Source: CBDDBH01 sp965225625 (lineage in GTDB: Bacteria > Pseudomonadota > Gammaproteobacteria > JADZEE01). From it: 64,000 bases of DNA. Of this stretch, positions 51,395-60,315 are shown in pieces; position 1 is the stretch's first letter, and each line of letters starts with the position of its first letter. Under the pieces are notes generated by a model that was not told the origin of the DNA, searched no databases, and saw only the letters and a list, made by a program, of their open reading frames with translations. The DNA is taken from contig CBDDBH010000023.1 in NCBI GenBank assembly GCA_965225625.1, positions 94,990 to 158,989 of the forward strand, in the 5' to 3' direction. Position numbers and translations under genes: made by a program.

Positions 51395-52117
51395 CTAGGG
51401 AGTGTGCGTGATCCTCAGATTGCGGAAATACGCGTCTGTCGCGGGTTCGGTGAATAAGCCTATGGTGCCTGCCGCATCACCACCGTGCTTCAAATCATTG
51501 ACGACCAGCACGGGGTTGTCATTTTCATTGAGGAACAAACGCGCTTTTTCGCCCTGAACTTCAATTCTGACCTTGAGCCATTCACCGGCTGTGGTGTCCA
51601 CCCATGACTCGTATTGTCCCGGCGCCTCCTTGCGTAGGCGATGCCATGGATAATCAGGATAGGAGAAGTACTGGGTGGTGTGGTTGCGCTGGATTTGATT
51701 CTCTGCGTGGCTGTTTACGGGCCGCAGATACATGCCTTCATATTTCGTGCGGTCCGGGTTTACTTTGAAGACTATGCCGACGAAACCCCGCGCCCACGCC
51801 GGTGCGTTGGGAGCCGGTTTCCCAGCCAGTTCCACCTCGATGCTACCATTTTTGAACTGACCTGTTTCCACGTGTAGGAAGGTGCAGCCGTCGCAACCGC
51901 CGGCATCGGATCCTTTGTGATCGGGTGACACACTGACGTGCAGGCCCGCGCGGTCCAGGTAGTTGATGTTCTTGGTAATAACGCCTACCGATTGCGTGTT
52001 GTCGAGCGATTCGAGGCTGAAAACCTCGACGCGTTCTGCCTGCACGAACTGTGCGAAGCTCAGCGCGGACATTAGCGTCATGGCGCAGATAATTGGTTGC
52101 AGCGCTTGCCGTGCCAT
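51395..52117 (-). CDS. Exported DUF1080/concanavalin-like domain protein
   Basis: A protein of 240 residues with a signal peptide (cleavage near VQA-ERV). The pattern GGCDGCTFLHVETGQFKNGSIE followed by FVGIVFKVNPDRTKYEGMYLRP, GEWLKVRIEVQGEKARLFLN and GTIGLFTEPATDAYFRNLRI is that of the DUF1080/LamG-like jelly-roll domain found in secreted glycosidase-like and binding proteins. No catalytic residues can be assigned. It may bind sugars or a sulfated ligand of the adjacent locus. Confidence 0.7.
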   Translation of the reverse strand: MARQALQPIICAMTLMSALSFAQFVQAERVEVFSLESLDNTQSVGVITKNINYLDRAGLHVSVSPDHKGSDAGGCDGCTFLHVETGQFKNGSIEVELAGKPAPNAPAWARGFVGIVFKVNPDRTKYEGMYLRPVNSHAENQIQRNHTTQYFSYPDYPWHRLRKEAPGQYESWVDTTAGEWLKVRIEVQGEKARLFLNENDNPVLVVNDLKHGGDAAGTIGLFTEPATDAYFRNLRITHTP

Positions 52118-52264
52118 ACTCTTACCCCTGACTAAAGCGTTGATATATCTGTACTACAATACCGCAAATAATGCGCGTTGAAACGGCCGGCTGACAAAAT
52201 TTGTGCACTATTAGCAGGAGATCGTGTGGACCATTCGGGACGAAGAATAGCGGAGTTGCAATCA

Positions 52265-54007
52265 ATGCGTAGGAATGGGTTTAGCTCTCGTTGGTACACA
52301 TTTTCAGGGCGTTGCCCGCGCCTGCTGAAGACCATCGTCACTGTCGCCGCCTGGCTAATTGCGTGTGCTACTTTGGCGGCGGCTGGACTGGAGGTTCCAC
52401 GCTTTACCACCGAGCCGCGGATTATTCGCAATCCCAATCCGCGAGTGCCGCTGGTCGCATTGCTGCGCTTTACCGCCAGCGAGCGGGTCAGCACCAGCAT
52501 CGTGCTGTCAGACGGTGAACGTGACTGGACGGTCAATTTTGATGCGTCCCACGATCCGATTGAGGGTCTTGCGATTCTCGGCATGCGTCCTGGGCGCCGC
52601 CATGAGTTAACGGTTTCGATCAAGGATGACGCGGGCAACGTAGCGGATGCGCCTCGTCCGTTGACCTACACGACGCCGCCCCTTCCCGGTGATCTGCGAG
52701 ACTTTCCGCCTATCAGCGTGAAGCGCAGTGAACCCGCTCGCATGGAACCGGGGTTTACCCTATTGAGTGTACGCCGGGCCAACCAGAGTAGGCCTCTCAA
52801 GCGCACACCTAAGCAGTGGCCGTTTACCGTCGACTGGGGAATGATTGTCGCCATCGACGCTGCAGGCGAAGTGGTCTGGTATTACCAGTCCGATAAACGC
52901 ATCGCCGGGATCGATCGCCTGCGCAACGGTCATTTGTTCTTCCACCTCACCGATTCCCGCTCGGTCGAACTGGATATGCTCGGCAACGAGGTGAATGTCT
53001 GGTTCGCCGGCAAGCGGCCGCATGGGCCGTTCGCGGGCGGCATCCCTGTTGCGGTGCAATCATTGCATCATCAACCACACGAGATGCCGTCCGGAAACTT
53101 TCTGGCGATGTCGGCAAACGCCAGGAAGTTGCCAAACTATTACACCAGCGAAATCGATCCGAACGCGCCGCGGGCGGAGCAGATGGTCATGGGCGATACG
53201 ATTGTGGAATTTGAACGCAGCGGGAAAATCGTCTGGAGTTGGAACAGCTTCGACCACCTGGATCCTTATCGCATTGGCTACAACACATTCGACTCCTACT
53301 GGCCCACGCGCGGCTTTCCCAACCATCTTGACTGGACCCACGGTAATGGAGTGGCCTACGACCCACGAGACGATTCGGTGATCATGTCTTTGCGCCTGCA
53401 GGACGCCGTGCTCAAGGCGGATCGTGAATCGGGCGAGATAAAGTGGATTTTAGGCGTGGACGACGGTTGGAACGAAGCGCTGAGCAAGAAAGTCTTGAAA
53501 CCCGTCGGCACCGTGCGTTGGCCCTACCACGGACACAACCCGCGGATCACCCATGCCGGCACAATTGTCATGTATGACAACGGTATCCTCGGCGCCCGGC
53601 CCTTCGAGCCGTGGCTGCCACCACACAAAACCTTTAGCCGCGCCGTAGAGTTCGAGATTGACGAGGACAACATGACGGTGCGCCAGCTATGGGCGTCGCA
53701 TCACGCGCTCGACGACAAAGACACGTGCAACAGTTGGGCTATGGGCGATGCGCACCGGCTTCCCAAGACCGACAATATGTTGGTCATCGATTCGATGTGC
53801 ATGACCAAGCGCGATGATTACACTTGGGACGAATACGGCAACGAGCCATATCCCGATGACTATCCATTCACACCGCGTATCAGGGAATATACGCACACCC
53901 AACCGGCGGAGATAGTTTTCGACATCGAGATCTCCGATCCGCACGATCTGTTCAGTTGGAATGTTTACGGCGGGATGAGGGTCCCTTCGCTATACCCTGC
54001 CAGGTAA
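52265..54007 (+). CDS. Arylsulfotransferase (ASST) family protein
   Basis: A protein of 580 residues from ATG 52265 (GCGGAG nine bases upstream); ATG 52178 would place 29 extra residues before the signal sequence. A hydrophobic segment near residues 22-40 directs export. An N-terminal Ig-like domain is followed by the six-bladed propeller: EVVWYYQSDKRIAGIDRLRNG, LHHQPHEMPSGNFLA, NHLDWTHGNGVAYDPRDDSV and YHGHNPRITHAGTIVMYDNG, which carry conserved His of the family. ASST transfers sulfuryl groups between phenols in the periplasm through a His intermediate. Two sulfatase genes follow immediately, making a sulfate-ester locus. Confidence 0.82.
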   Translation: MRRNGFSSRWYTFSGRCPRLLKTIVTVAAWLIACATLAAAGLEVPRFTTEPRIIRNPNPRVPLVALLRFTASERVSTSIVLSDGERDWTVNFDASHDPIEGLAILGMRPGRRHELTVSIKDDAGNVADAPRPLTYTTPPLPGDLRDFPPISVKRSEPARMEPGFTLLSVRRANQSRPLKRTPKQWPFTVDWGMIVAIDAAGEVVWYYQSDKRIAGIDRLRNGHLFFHLTDSRSVELDMLGNEVNVWFAGKRPHGPFAGGIPVAVQSLHHQPHEMPSGNFLAMSANARKLPNYYTSEIDPNAPRAEQMVMGDTIVEFERSGKIVWSWNSFDHLDPYRIGYNTFDSYWPTRGFPNHLDWTHGNGVAYDPRDDSVIMSLRLQDAVLKADRESGEIKWILGVDDGWNEALSKKVLKPVGTVRWPYHGHNPRITHAGTIVMYDNGILGARPFEPWLPPHKTFSRAVEFEIDEDNMTVRQLWASHHALDDKDTCNSWAMGDAHRLPKTDNMLVIDSMCMTKRDDYTWDEYGNEPYPDDYPFTPRIREYTHTQPAEIVFDIEISDPHDLFSWNVYGGMRVPSLYPAR

Positions 54008-54037
54008 GTTCGAAAAACGATTGGGTGGATTTAGCCT

Positions 54038-55714
54038 ATGTCCAAACGCGTGCTGGCGGCAGTATTCTATTTGTGTATGTCGATCTTGTCGGCCTGTGGT
54101 GCGAAATCCGTTGCCGAACCTCAGGTTGGACATGCCGAAACACGACCTAATATTCTTTTGATCGTTGCGGATGATCTGGGCTATTCAGATCTCGGTGCGT
54201 TCGGCGGTGAGATCGACACGCCGAATCTCGATGCACTGGCGGCGAACGGGATCCGTTTGACCAGTTTTTATGCCGCGGCGAACTGTTCGCCCACGCGTGC
54301 CATGTTGATGAGCGGCGTCGATTCGCATTTGGCCGGGATTGGTGCCATTGCCCCAACACCTAACCAGGTAGGACAGCCGGGGTACGAGGGATATCTCAAC
54401 GATCGCGTGCATTCGGTAGCGAAGCTGCTGCGAGACGCGGGCTACGCGACGTCCATGACGGGTAAGTGGCATCTCGGTTTTACACCCGAACGTTTGCCGC
54501 CGGCGCGAGGTTTTGAACACTCGTTTGCTGCGCACGAGGGTGGTAGCGGCAGCCATTTCGACCTGACTCCCGGCACGGATCAGCTTGCCGGTTTCGTTTA
54601 CAGCGAAGATGGCGCGCCGGTCACGCAGTTGCCGGACGGGTTTTTCTCCAGCGATTTTTTCGCCACTAAGACCATCGAACACATCGACGCCGAGCGTCGC
54701 ACCGGTCGTCCGTTTTTCGCATTTTTGTCGTTCACCGCACCGCATTGGCCGCTGCAGGCGCCGGCGGATTACTTGAAAAAATACCAGGGTCTCTATGATG
54801 GCGGTTACGACGCCTTACGCGAGACACGCCTGGCCTCTATGCGCGCGCAAGGCATAATCGCCGCGGATGTCGAATTGGCGCAAGCGCCGGCAGGGGTCAC
54901 ACAGTGGCAACAACTGACACCCGCTAAGCAGCGCATTCAGGCCCGGTATATGGAGATCTATGCGGCCATGGTGGATAACCTCGACGTCAATGTCGGACGT
55001 GTTCTGCGTTACCTCAAGGACACGGGCCAATACGAAAACACGATTGTAATTTTTCTCTCTGACAATGGCGCAGCCGGCCTCACCACCAATCAGAAATTTA
55101 TGCAGGGGTGGATCGATCAGTTTGATAATTCGTTCGAGAACTTAGGGCACAACGGCTCGATGGTCGTTTATGAACCCGGCTGGGCGCTCGCCGGTTCCAC
55201 GCCGTTACGGCTATTCAAGCGTTATAACGCGGAAGGCGGGATCCGCGTGCCGGCGATACTAAGCGGCGGGCCGGCGCATACAGCCGGCGTGATCAATCAT
55301 GCACTGTTCACCGTTATGGATATAGCGCCGACACTGATCGAACTGGCGCACGCGAAATATCCTGACACTAATGAATCTGGTCACCAGGTACCGGCGCTCA
55401 TAGGGCGGTCGATGGCAACGCTGCTTGCAGAGCCCGAAGCGGTGATACACGCTGACGATTACGTTGTCGGCTGGGAGATCAATGGCCACCGTGCCGTGCG
55501 CCGCGGCGATTGGAAGCTGCTGTGGCTGGCACCGCCGCACGGCGACGGGCACTGGGAATTGTTCGATATTGCAAAAGATCCTGGTGAGCAAAATGATCTG
55601 GCGTCGGCGCAGCCGGAAAAATTACAGGCGATGCAAACTCTCTGGAGCGAATACATGCGGCGCACGGGCGTCGTCTTACCGCAGGGACCGGTTTTTGCAC
55701 CGAGCCAACCGTAA
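54038..55714 (+). CDS. Arylsulfatase-like lipoprotein (formylglycine sulfatase)
   Basis: A protein of 558 residues with a lipoprotein signal (ILSAC, Cys20). The sulfatase domain has the metal Asp pair ADDLGYSD, the formylglycine site C83-S-P-T-R, GKWHLG with active-site Lys and His146, APHWP, and LSDNGAAG with the Asp-Asn pair. It should hydrolyse aryl or alkyl sulfate esters outside the cytoplasm after Cys83 is converted to formylglycine by a maturase not in this window. It begins 30 bases after the sulfotransferase gene and is related to the next gene by duplication. Confidence 0.93.
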   Translation: MSKRVLAAVFYLCMSILSACGAKSVAEPQVGHAETRPNILLIVADDLGYSDLGAFGGEIDTPNLDALAANGIRLTSFYAAANCSPTRAMLMSGVDSHLAGIGAIAPTPNQVGQPGYEGYLNDRVHSVAKLLRDAGYATSMTGKWHLGFTPERLPPARGFEHSFAAHEGGSGSHFDLTPGTDQLAGFVYSEDGAPVTQLPDGFFSSDFFATKTIEHIDAERRTGRPFFAFLSFTAPHWPLQAPADYLKKYQGLYDGGYDALRETRLASMRAQGIIAADVELAQAPAGVTQWQQLTPAKQRIQARYMEIYAAMVDNLDVNVGRVLRYLKDTGQYENTIVIFLSDNGAAGLTTNQKFMQGWIDQFDNSFENLGHNGSMVVYEPGWALAGSTPLRLFKRYNAEGGIRVPAILSGGPAHTAGVINHALFTVMDIAPTLIELAHAKYPDTNESGHQVPALIGRSMATLLAEPEAVIHADDYVVGWEINGHRAVRRGDWKLLWLAPPHGDGHWELFDIAKDPGEQNDLASAQPEKLQAMQTLWSEYMRRTGVVLPQGPVFAPSQP

Positions 55715-55764
55715 GCGAATATCAGAAAAGTGGAGGATGCTCAGTTCATGAAAGGTATACCAAA

Positions 55765-57546
55765 ATGCTAGAAGTCTATGAATTCCTGAGTACCGACCCA
55801 CTTACTCTTTCGCCTCGACGCGCCCGAAATTCTGCGCGCCCACCTGTTAAGTGGTTCGTGGGGCTCGCGCTTTGTTTGCTTGCGGTTGCGTGCTTCGGCA
55901 GCGACATCTCAAGCCGCGCAGGTAGTAACCCCCGTCCCAACATACTCCTGATCCTGGCCGACGATCTGGGGTTCTCGGATCTCGGGGCATTCGGCGCGGA
56001 GATCAACACGCCCAATCTCGACGCACTTGCACGCTCGGGACTGCGCATGACCAATATGCATGTCAACGCGACGTGTTCACCGACGCGTGCGATGTTGTTG
56101 AGCGGCGTCGATAGCCACGTTGCCGGCATGGGAACCATGGCCGGTGATGCCACCGAGGGGCAGAAAGGACAGCCGGGCTATGAAATGCATCTCAACTTCC
56201 GGGTGGTTACCTTCGCGAGGCTGCTGCGCGACGCTGGCTATCACACCTACGTGACGGGTAAGTGGGATTTGGGTGGGCGAGGGCGTCCCGAGCTATGGCC
56301 GGTGCAGCGCGGATTCGAGGAATCCTTCGTCTTGATCGAGGGTAGCGCCGATCACTATGAGGATCTTGGCGCCATGCAGGAGATCGCCGATCCCACCTAC
56401 GTAGAAAACGATAAAGAAGTCGAATTGCCCGAGGATTTTTACTCGTCCAAGACTTACGCGGACAAACTCATCGAATTCATCCGCGGACATGCACACGACG
56501 ATCGTCCGTTTTTCGGCTATCTCGCGTTCACCGCGCCTCACTATCCTGTGCAGACTCCCGATGAATTCATCGAGCGCTACGCGGGCGTATACGAGGTGGG
56601 CTACGATGCGATCCGTGCGGCGCGCCTTCAACGTCAGCGCGATTCCGGACTGATCCCGGCAGCGCTCGAGCCGGCTCCGCCGTCACCGCAATGGCCGGCC
56701 TGGGACACACTGTCTAATGAGGTCAAAGTCCTCGAAGTTCGACGCATGCAGGCTTATGCGGGCATGGTTGAAGCGATGGATCATCACATCGGCCGAGTTC
56801 TACAACATCTACGGCGTAGCGGGGAGTTCGAAGATACATTGATCATTTTCCTGTCCGACAACGGACCGGAGGGCGGCAATCCGCTCGACTGGGGTTGGGC
56901 GGAGTTTGCAGCCGCGACGCGCGATCAGAGCGCTAAGAACATCGGACGACGGAATTCGTATGCGTGGCCAGGCCCCGGATGGGCACACGTAAGTGCGGCG
57001 CCGTGGCGCTTGTTTAAAGGATTTGCGCACAGTGGTGGACTGATCTCCCCGACCATTGTGCATTACCCGGATCACATTGCCGCGGCAACCATATCGTCGG
57101 TTTTCGCCACCGTGCTCGATTTCGCACCGACGTTTATGGAGTTAGCGCACGCTGACTACCCGAGCGATTACCAAGGTCGCGCGTTACCGCCGCTGGCTGG
57201 AGAGTCGATGGTCGATCACCTGTTCGGTAACGACGGTCAGATCCATGGGCCTGATTATGTTGTCGGCATGGAGATCTTCAACCGCAGAGCGCTGTTTAAA
57301 CGCGGCTGGAAGATCGTCTACGCCAACGCTCCCTGGGGGACTGACGACTGGGAACTCTACAATCTCGCTGAAGACGCGACAGAGCAGCGCAACCTGGCGA
57401 CATCGCGGCCGGACAAGTTGCAAGAAATGCTGCAAGCATGGGAACACTACGTTAGGCGTAACGGTGTCATTCTCGCGCCCGACTTCTACATGCCCTGGAC
57501 CAATACGGCATCCCATTACAAATGGCAGCCAGCCCAGGCTTTCTAA
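55765..57546 (+). CDS. Second arylsulfatase-like protein with altered active-site His
   Basis: A protein of 593 residues, clearly paralogous to the preceding sulfatase. It has a long N terminus before a hydrophobic segment ending LLAVAC (possible lipoprotein). The formylglycine site C104-S-P-T-R, LADDLGFSD, APHYP and LSDNGPEG are intact. The GKWHLG motif however reads GKWDLG, with Asp168 in place of the usual His. That His contacts the sulfate in characterised enzymes, so activity or specificity may be changed (phosphonate or phosphodiester substrates are possible). Codons at this site are unambiguous (AAG TGG GAT). Confidence 0.92.
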   Translation: MLEVYEFLSTDPLTLSPRRARNSARPPVKWFVGLALCLLAVACFGSDISSRAGSNPRPNILLILADDLGFSDLGAFGAEINTPNLDALARSGLRMTNMHVNATCSPTRAMLLSGVDSHVAGMGTMAGDATEGQKGQPGYEMHLNFRVVTFARLLRDAGYHTYVTGKWDLGGRGRPELWPVQRGFEESFVLIEGSADHYEDLGAMQEIADPTYVENDKEVELPEDFYSSKTYADKLIEFIRGHAHDDRPFFGYLAFTAPHYPVQTPDEFIERYAGVYEVGYDAIRAARLQRQRDSGLIPAALEPAPPSPQWPAWDTLSNEVKVLEVRRMQAYAGMVEAMDHHIGRVLQHLRRSGEFEDTLIIFLSDNGPEGGNPLDWGWAEFAAATRDQSAKNIGRRNSYAWPGPGWAHVSAAPWRLFKGFAHSGGLISPTIVHYPDHIAAATISSVFATVLDFAPTFMELAHADYPSDYQGRALPPLAGESMVDHLFGNDGQIHGPDYVVGMEIFNRRALFKRGWKIVYANAPWGTDDWELYNLAEDATEQRNLATSRPDKLQEMLQAWEHYVRRNGVILAPDFYMPWTNTASHYKWQPAQAF

Positions 57547-57560
57547 GAAAGGAAAATAGG

Positions 57561-57651
57561 GGAAATAGGGGACAGACCACGGTTTTCTACTCGTTCCGCG
57601 ATCTCATTCATCTCGAAATTCGTCGAAAACCGGGGTCTGTCTCCTATTTCC
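57561..57651. repeat. MITE/REP-like element, copy 1
   Basis: Arms at 57561-57587 and 57625-57651 match inversely at 25 of 27 positions and contain GGGGACAGACC and the GGTTTTC end. The 37-base centre includes CGTTCCGCGATCTCATTCAT. It resembles elements linked to REP-associated tyrosine transposases; no transposase is nearby. Confidence 0.7.
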
Positions 57652-57744
57652 CTCTTCCGTATACCGTCACCACATTTTGATTACCTTCATAAAGATACTC
57701 GCCAGCTACGTCGCGGCCGTCATAACCGGCACGGTGCTGGGATG

Positions 57745-57820
57745 GGGGACAGACCGGACAGACCACGGTTTTCGGGATGAATGAGACCGCGGAACGACTA
57801 CACAACCGTGGTTTGTCCCC
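57745..57820. repeat. MITE/REP-like element, copy 2 (inverted relative to copy 1)
   Basis: The GGGGACAGACC and GGTTTGTCCCC ends are inverted copies, the centre carries ATGAATGAGACCGCGGAACG (reverse complement of the centre of copy 1), and a partial duplication of GGACAGACC occurs in one arm. The 93 bases between the copies hold about 25 codons open on the minus strand, a possible gene scrap. Confidence 0.65.
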
Positions 57821-57829
57821 TTTCGTCGG

Positions 57830-58477
57830 TCAAAGATTGCTTGCGGAAACTAGAGGCGGCATTGGACAATCCAGTGCAAGGGCAATAATGCGGAGTAGCT
57901 CCCCTTCTTGCGGTTTCATCTTATTATCACGTATGACGTAATCAACACGTGCGGTGAGCAACGATTGTTTTAACATGAGCGATAACCTCGCCAATTAGGC
58001 GAGCGCTTGTTTCAAGTCTCGATAAGAAAAGTTCGTTTCCCAAATCCTTTTGGCAGAATCCTCGGAAAACCGGCTCATGATTAGCGAGAAAGTTTCAGCG
58101 GCGGCGATTTTGGTCGTCCCGCCAATCTGCACCAGAACAGACAATATATAACGAATTTCGTCGACGACATCGTTAAAACTAAAATATTGGGCGGTGCTGC
58201 GACGAGGATCTTTGACAAGATTTAATCTAAGGATCTCAACTGCAACGAATTCGAACAACGTGATCCGTTTGTCTACCTGTACAAAATGTTGGACAAGATT
58301 CAGGAAGTCCGCCCGTTCGTTTTCGCTGAGTTGTCTCAGTGACGGCATCGCCATTTCTAGTATCGGTAGCCGACGCGCAATACTACAGTCGCTGACCGGA
58401 CTCAATAATTCCTCTACGCCTGCGGCCGTCGCTGCGTCGCGTTGTTTTCCTATAAAGTCGTGATTGTTGCCCTGCAT
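57830..58477 (-). pseudogene. C-terminal remnant of an M48-family metallopeptidase, with in-frame stop
   Basis: The frame from 58477 to 57995 encodes LPILEMAMPSLRQLSENERA and ITLFEFVAVEILRL, the helical C-terminal region of membrane M48 peptidases. A TAA stop at 57995-57997 interrupts it. Reading through in the same frame continues LARLSLMLKQSLLTARVDYV and the family ending EGELLRIIALALDCPMPPLV before TGA at 57830. The TAA could be a CAA to TAA change. The N-terminal protease domain with HExxH is absent. This is a decayed gene end beside the MITE copies. Confidence 0.75.
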
Positions 58478-58584
58478 TGTCCGCGTAACGCGGCCGCCGA
58501 AACAAATAAAGCCGCTGTCTCGTATAGTGATCCATCGTTTATTCGATCCTGGACTTTCGCGAGGGTCTTACATGGAGGCCACTG

Positions 58585-58923
58585 ATGTCTGAGAAACGCA
58601 ACCTCAGCCGTATCAAGATCAACAATAACCTGCGCGTGTTCGATAATGAAACGGACGCGCTACTCGGGTATGCGAGTGATGTTAATTTCGGCGGGTTAAT
58701 GTTGATCGGAGAGAGCCATATTGAGACCCATCGGATGCACAGCCTACGCATGGAGATCCCAGTTAAGGGTCACAAGACCGAGCATATCGCGCTGGAGGCA
58801 GAAAGCCTTTGGTCCCGACAAGACGCGGATCCGGACTTCTACGATACCGGGTTTAGACTTATTGACCCGACGCCAAATGCCGTTCGAATGATCCGCCAGC
58901 TCATCGATGACGTTACGCTATAG
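58585..58923 (+). CDS. PilZ domain protein
   Basis: A protein of 112 residues with the c-di-GMP-binding motif R5-x3-R9 (KRNLSRIKI) and DVNFGGLML in place of the usual D-x-S-x2-G; the Ser is Asn, so binding may be weakened. The ribosome site GGAGGCCACTG precedes the ATG. It may act with the diguanylate cyclase encoded at 40722, or with others. It stands alone between the M48 remnant and a small membrane protein gene. Confidence 0.85.
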   Translation: MSEKRNLSRIKINNNLRVFDNETDALLGYASDVNFGGLMLIGESHIETHRMHSLRMEIPVKGHKTEHIALEAESLWSRQDADPDFYDTGFRLIDPTPNAVRMIRQLIDDVTL

Positions 58924-59046
58924 ATCCGGTTGAGGTCGGCGATCAGGTGTTTTGACAATCGGCCTACTAGGGCAGTTGCTAGACGGAGCACTGTATATCG
59001 ATGAGGCGTGTGAGGCGGCGGTGAGGATGGGCAGGAATTAAGGAAT

Positions 59047-59436
59047 ATGTCGATGTCTACACCACATCAGGACGACATAACCCGAAGCGGGTCAAAGCTG
59101 TTGGTGCTTTACGCGCTGCCGATTACAGCGGTTATCTTGGCAGCATGGCTGGGTTCGGCCATAAGCAAGACCGTGGTTTTTGCGTTGGCGTTTGCGATCA
59201 TGGGGGCCACCTGTGTGATCAATACTCGCGGATGCGGTCGTGTTCACTGCGCCTTCACCGGACCCTGGTTCCTAGTGGCCGCGCTGGGTTCCGTCTTTTA
59301 CGGACTGGAAATGATCAGTCTCGGTCGCTACGGCTGGCTCGTCATCGGTATTGCGGGAATAGGGGGCGCGGTGGTCATCTGGATTGCGACAGAATCGATA
59401 TGGGGGCAGTACTTTCGCGGCTCTAGGAATGAATGA
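59047..59436 (+). CDS. Small membrane protein with a CGRxHC motif
   Basis: A protein of 129 residues with about four transmembrane helices (residues about 18-37, 41-57, 72-90, 95-114). Its central loop reads CVINTRGCGRVHCAFTGPWF, with three Cys and one His. It overlaps the next gene by 8 bases, so translation is coupled. Similar small membrane proteins with a CGRxHC loop occur near mercury-resistance-type genes in other bacteria, which suggests metal or thiol chemistry, but that is recollection and not proof. No merA, merT or merR gene is in the window. Confidence 0.7.
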   Translation: MSMSTPHQDDITRSGSKLLVLYALPITAVILAAWLGSAISKTVVFALAFAIMGATCVINTRGCGRVHCAFTGPWFLVAALGSVFYGLEMISLGRYGWLVIGIAGIGGAVVIWIATESIWGQYFRGSRNE

Positions 59437-59731
59437 AGTGCGTATTCAATTGCTAACGTTTCAGGGGTGTCCACTGGCGGATGCTGCTCGGGCGGCACTT
59501 GAGCAGGCTTTAGTCCAATGCAGGCTGAGCAGCTATGAGGAAATTGACATTTTTAATCCTGACACGCCTGAGGATTTGCAGGGTTGGGGCTCTCCGGCAA
59601 TCCTGATCAACGAGGTAGACTTGACTGGTGTGCCTAAAGGAGACAGCGTTGGTTGCCGTATGTATCAGGGTCCCGACAAAATTCCGTCTGTTGCCAGCAT
59701 TGTCGCGGGTGTCGAGGCCGCCTTGAAGTAA
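59429..59731 (+). CDS. Thioredoxin-fold-like small protein
   Basis: A protein of 100 residues from ATG 59429, overlapping the previous gene. The pattern VRIQLLTFQGCPLADAARAAL (beta, Cys14-Pro, helix) and the cis-Pro region WGSPAILINEVDLTG are those of a thioredoxin fold, but there is no CxxC pair: one Cys at 14 and a later Cys in VGCRMYQG. It could act with the CGRxHC membrane protein as a thiol carrier for a metal or oxidant. Confidence 0.7.
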   Translation: MNEVRIQLLTFQGCPLADAARAALEQALVQCRLSSYEEIDIFNPDTPEDLQGWGSPAILINEVDLTGVPKGDSVGCRMYQGPDKIPSVASIVAGVEAALK

Positions 59732-59792
59732 CCCGGCCGTAACCCGTCACCCCAATGCTACAATCCCCTAGCCAGTATTCGGGGCACATCGA

Positions 59793-60197
59793 TTGGCCAA
59801 TTCAACGGACAGAGATAAGCGCGTAGCCATTATCGGCACCGGCATTGCAGGACTGGCGACGGCCAAGACATTCCTGAACAAAGGGTTTGAAGTTGTCGTC
59901 TGGGAGAAAGAACCCGCCCTTGGCGGAGTATGGAAAGCCTCACGTACTTATCCGGGATTGCGTGCGAATACGGCTAAAGAAACGTACGCATTCTCGGATT
60001 ATCCCTATCCCGAAACGGTGGATGGTTATCCCTACGCCGAGGATGTCCGCAACTACCTCGAATCGTATGCGGATCACTTCAATATTCGGGAAAACATCCG
60101 ATTCGATTCCGAAGTCATCCAGCTGGCGGAAGCGGATGCAAAACCGGGCTTCGACATCACCGTGGATACCGCGGATGGCAGTGCGCTTATACGCTAG
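59793..60197 (+). pseudogene. N-terminal fragment of a flavin-containing (Baeyer-Villiger-like) monooxygenase
   Basis: The frame starts at TTG 59793 and encodes VAIIGTGIAGLATAKTFLNKGFEVVVWEKE, then GGVWKASRTYPGLRANTAKE, the FAD site of the FMO/BVMO family. It stops after 134 residues, where the family needs 450-600. The NADPH site and the rest are missing. The break is about 120 bases upstream of the IS630 copy, so the gene was lost through rearrangement near that element, not by simple insertion. Confidence 0.78.
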
Positions 60198-60315
60198 CTG
60201 CCTTGTTCGGCGCAGCTATCCTGCGGTTAATTCTTGCGGGCTAGCTGCTCAAGTCCTCGGTGCGCCTCGACGATGCGTCGATAGCGGCGTTGGAGGCGGC
60301 CGAGGCAGAACGCTA

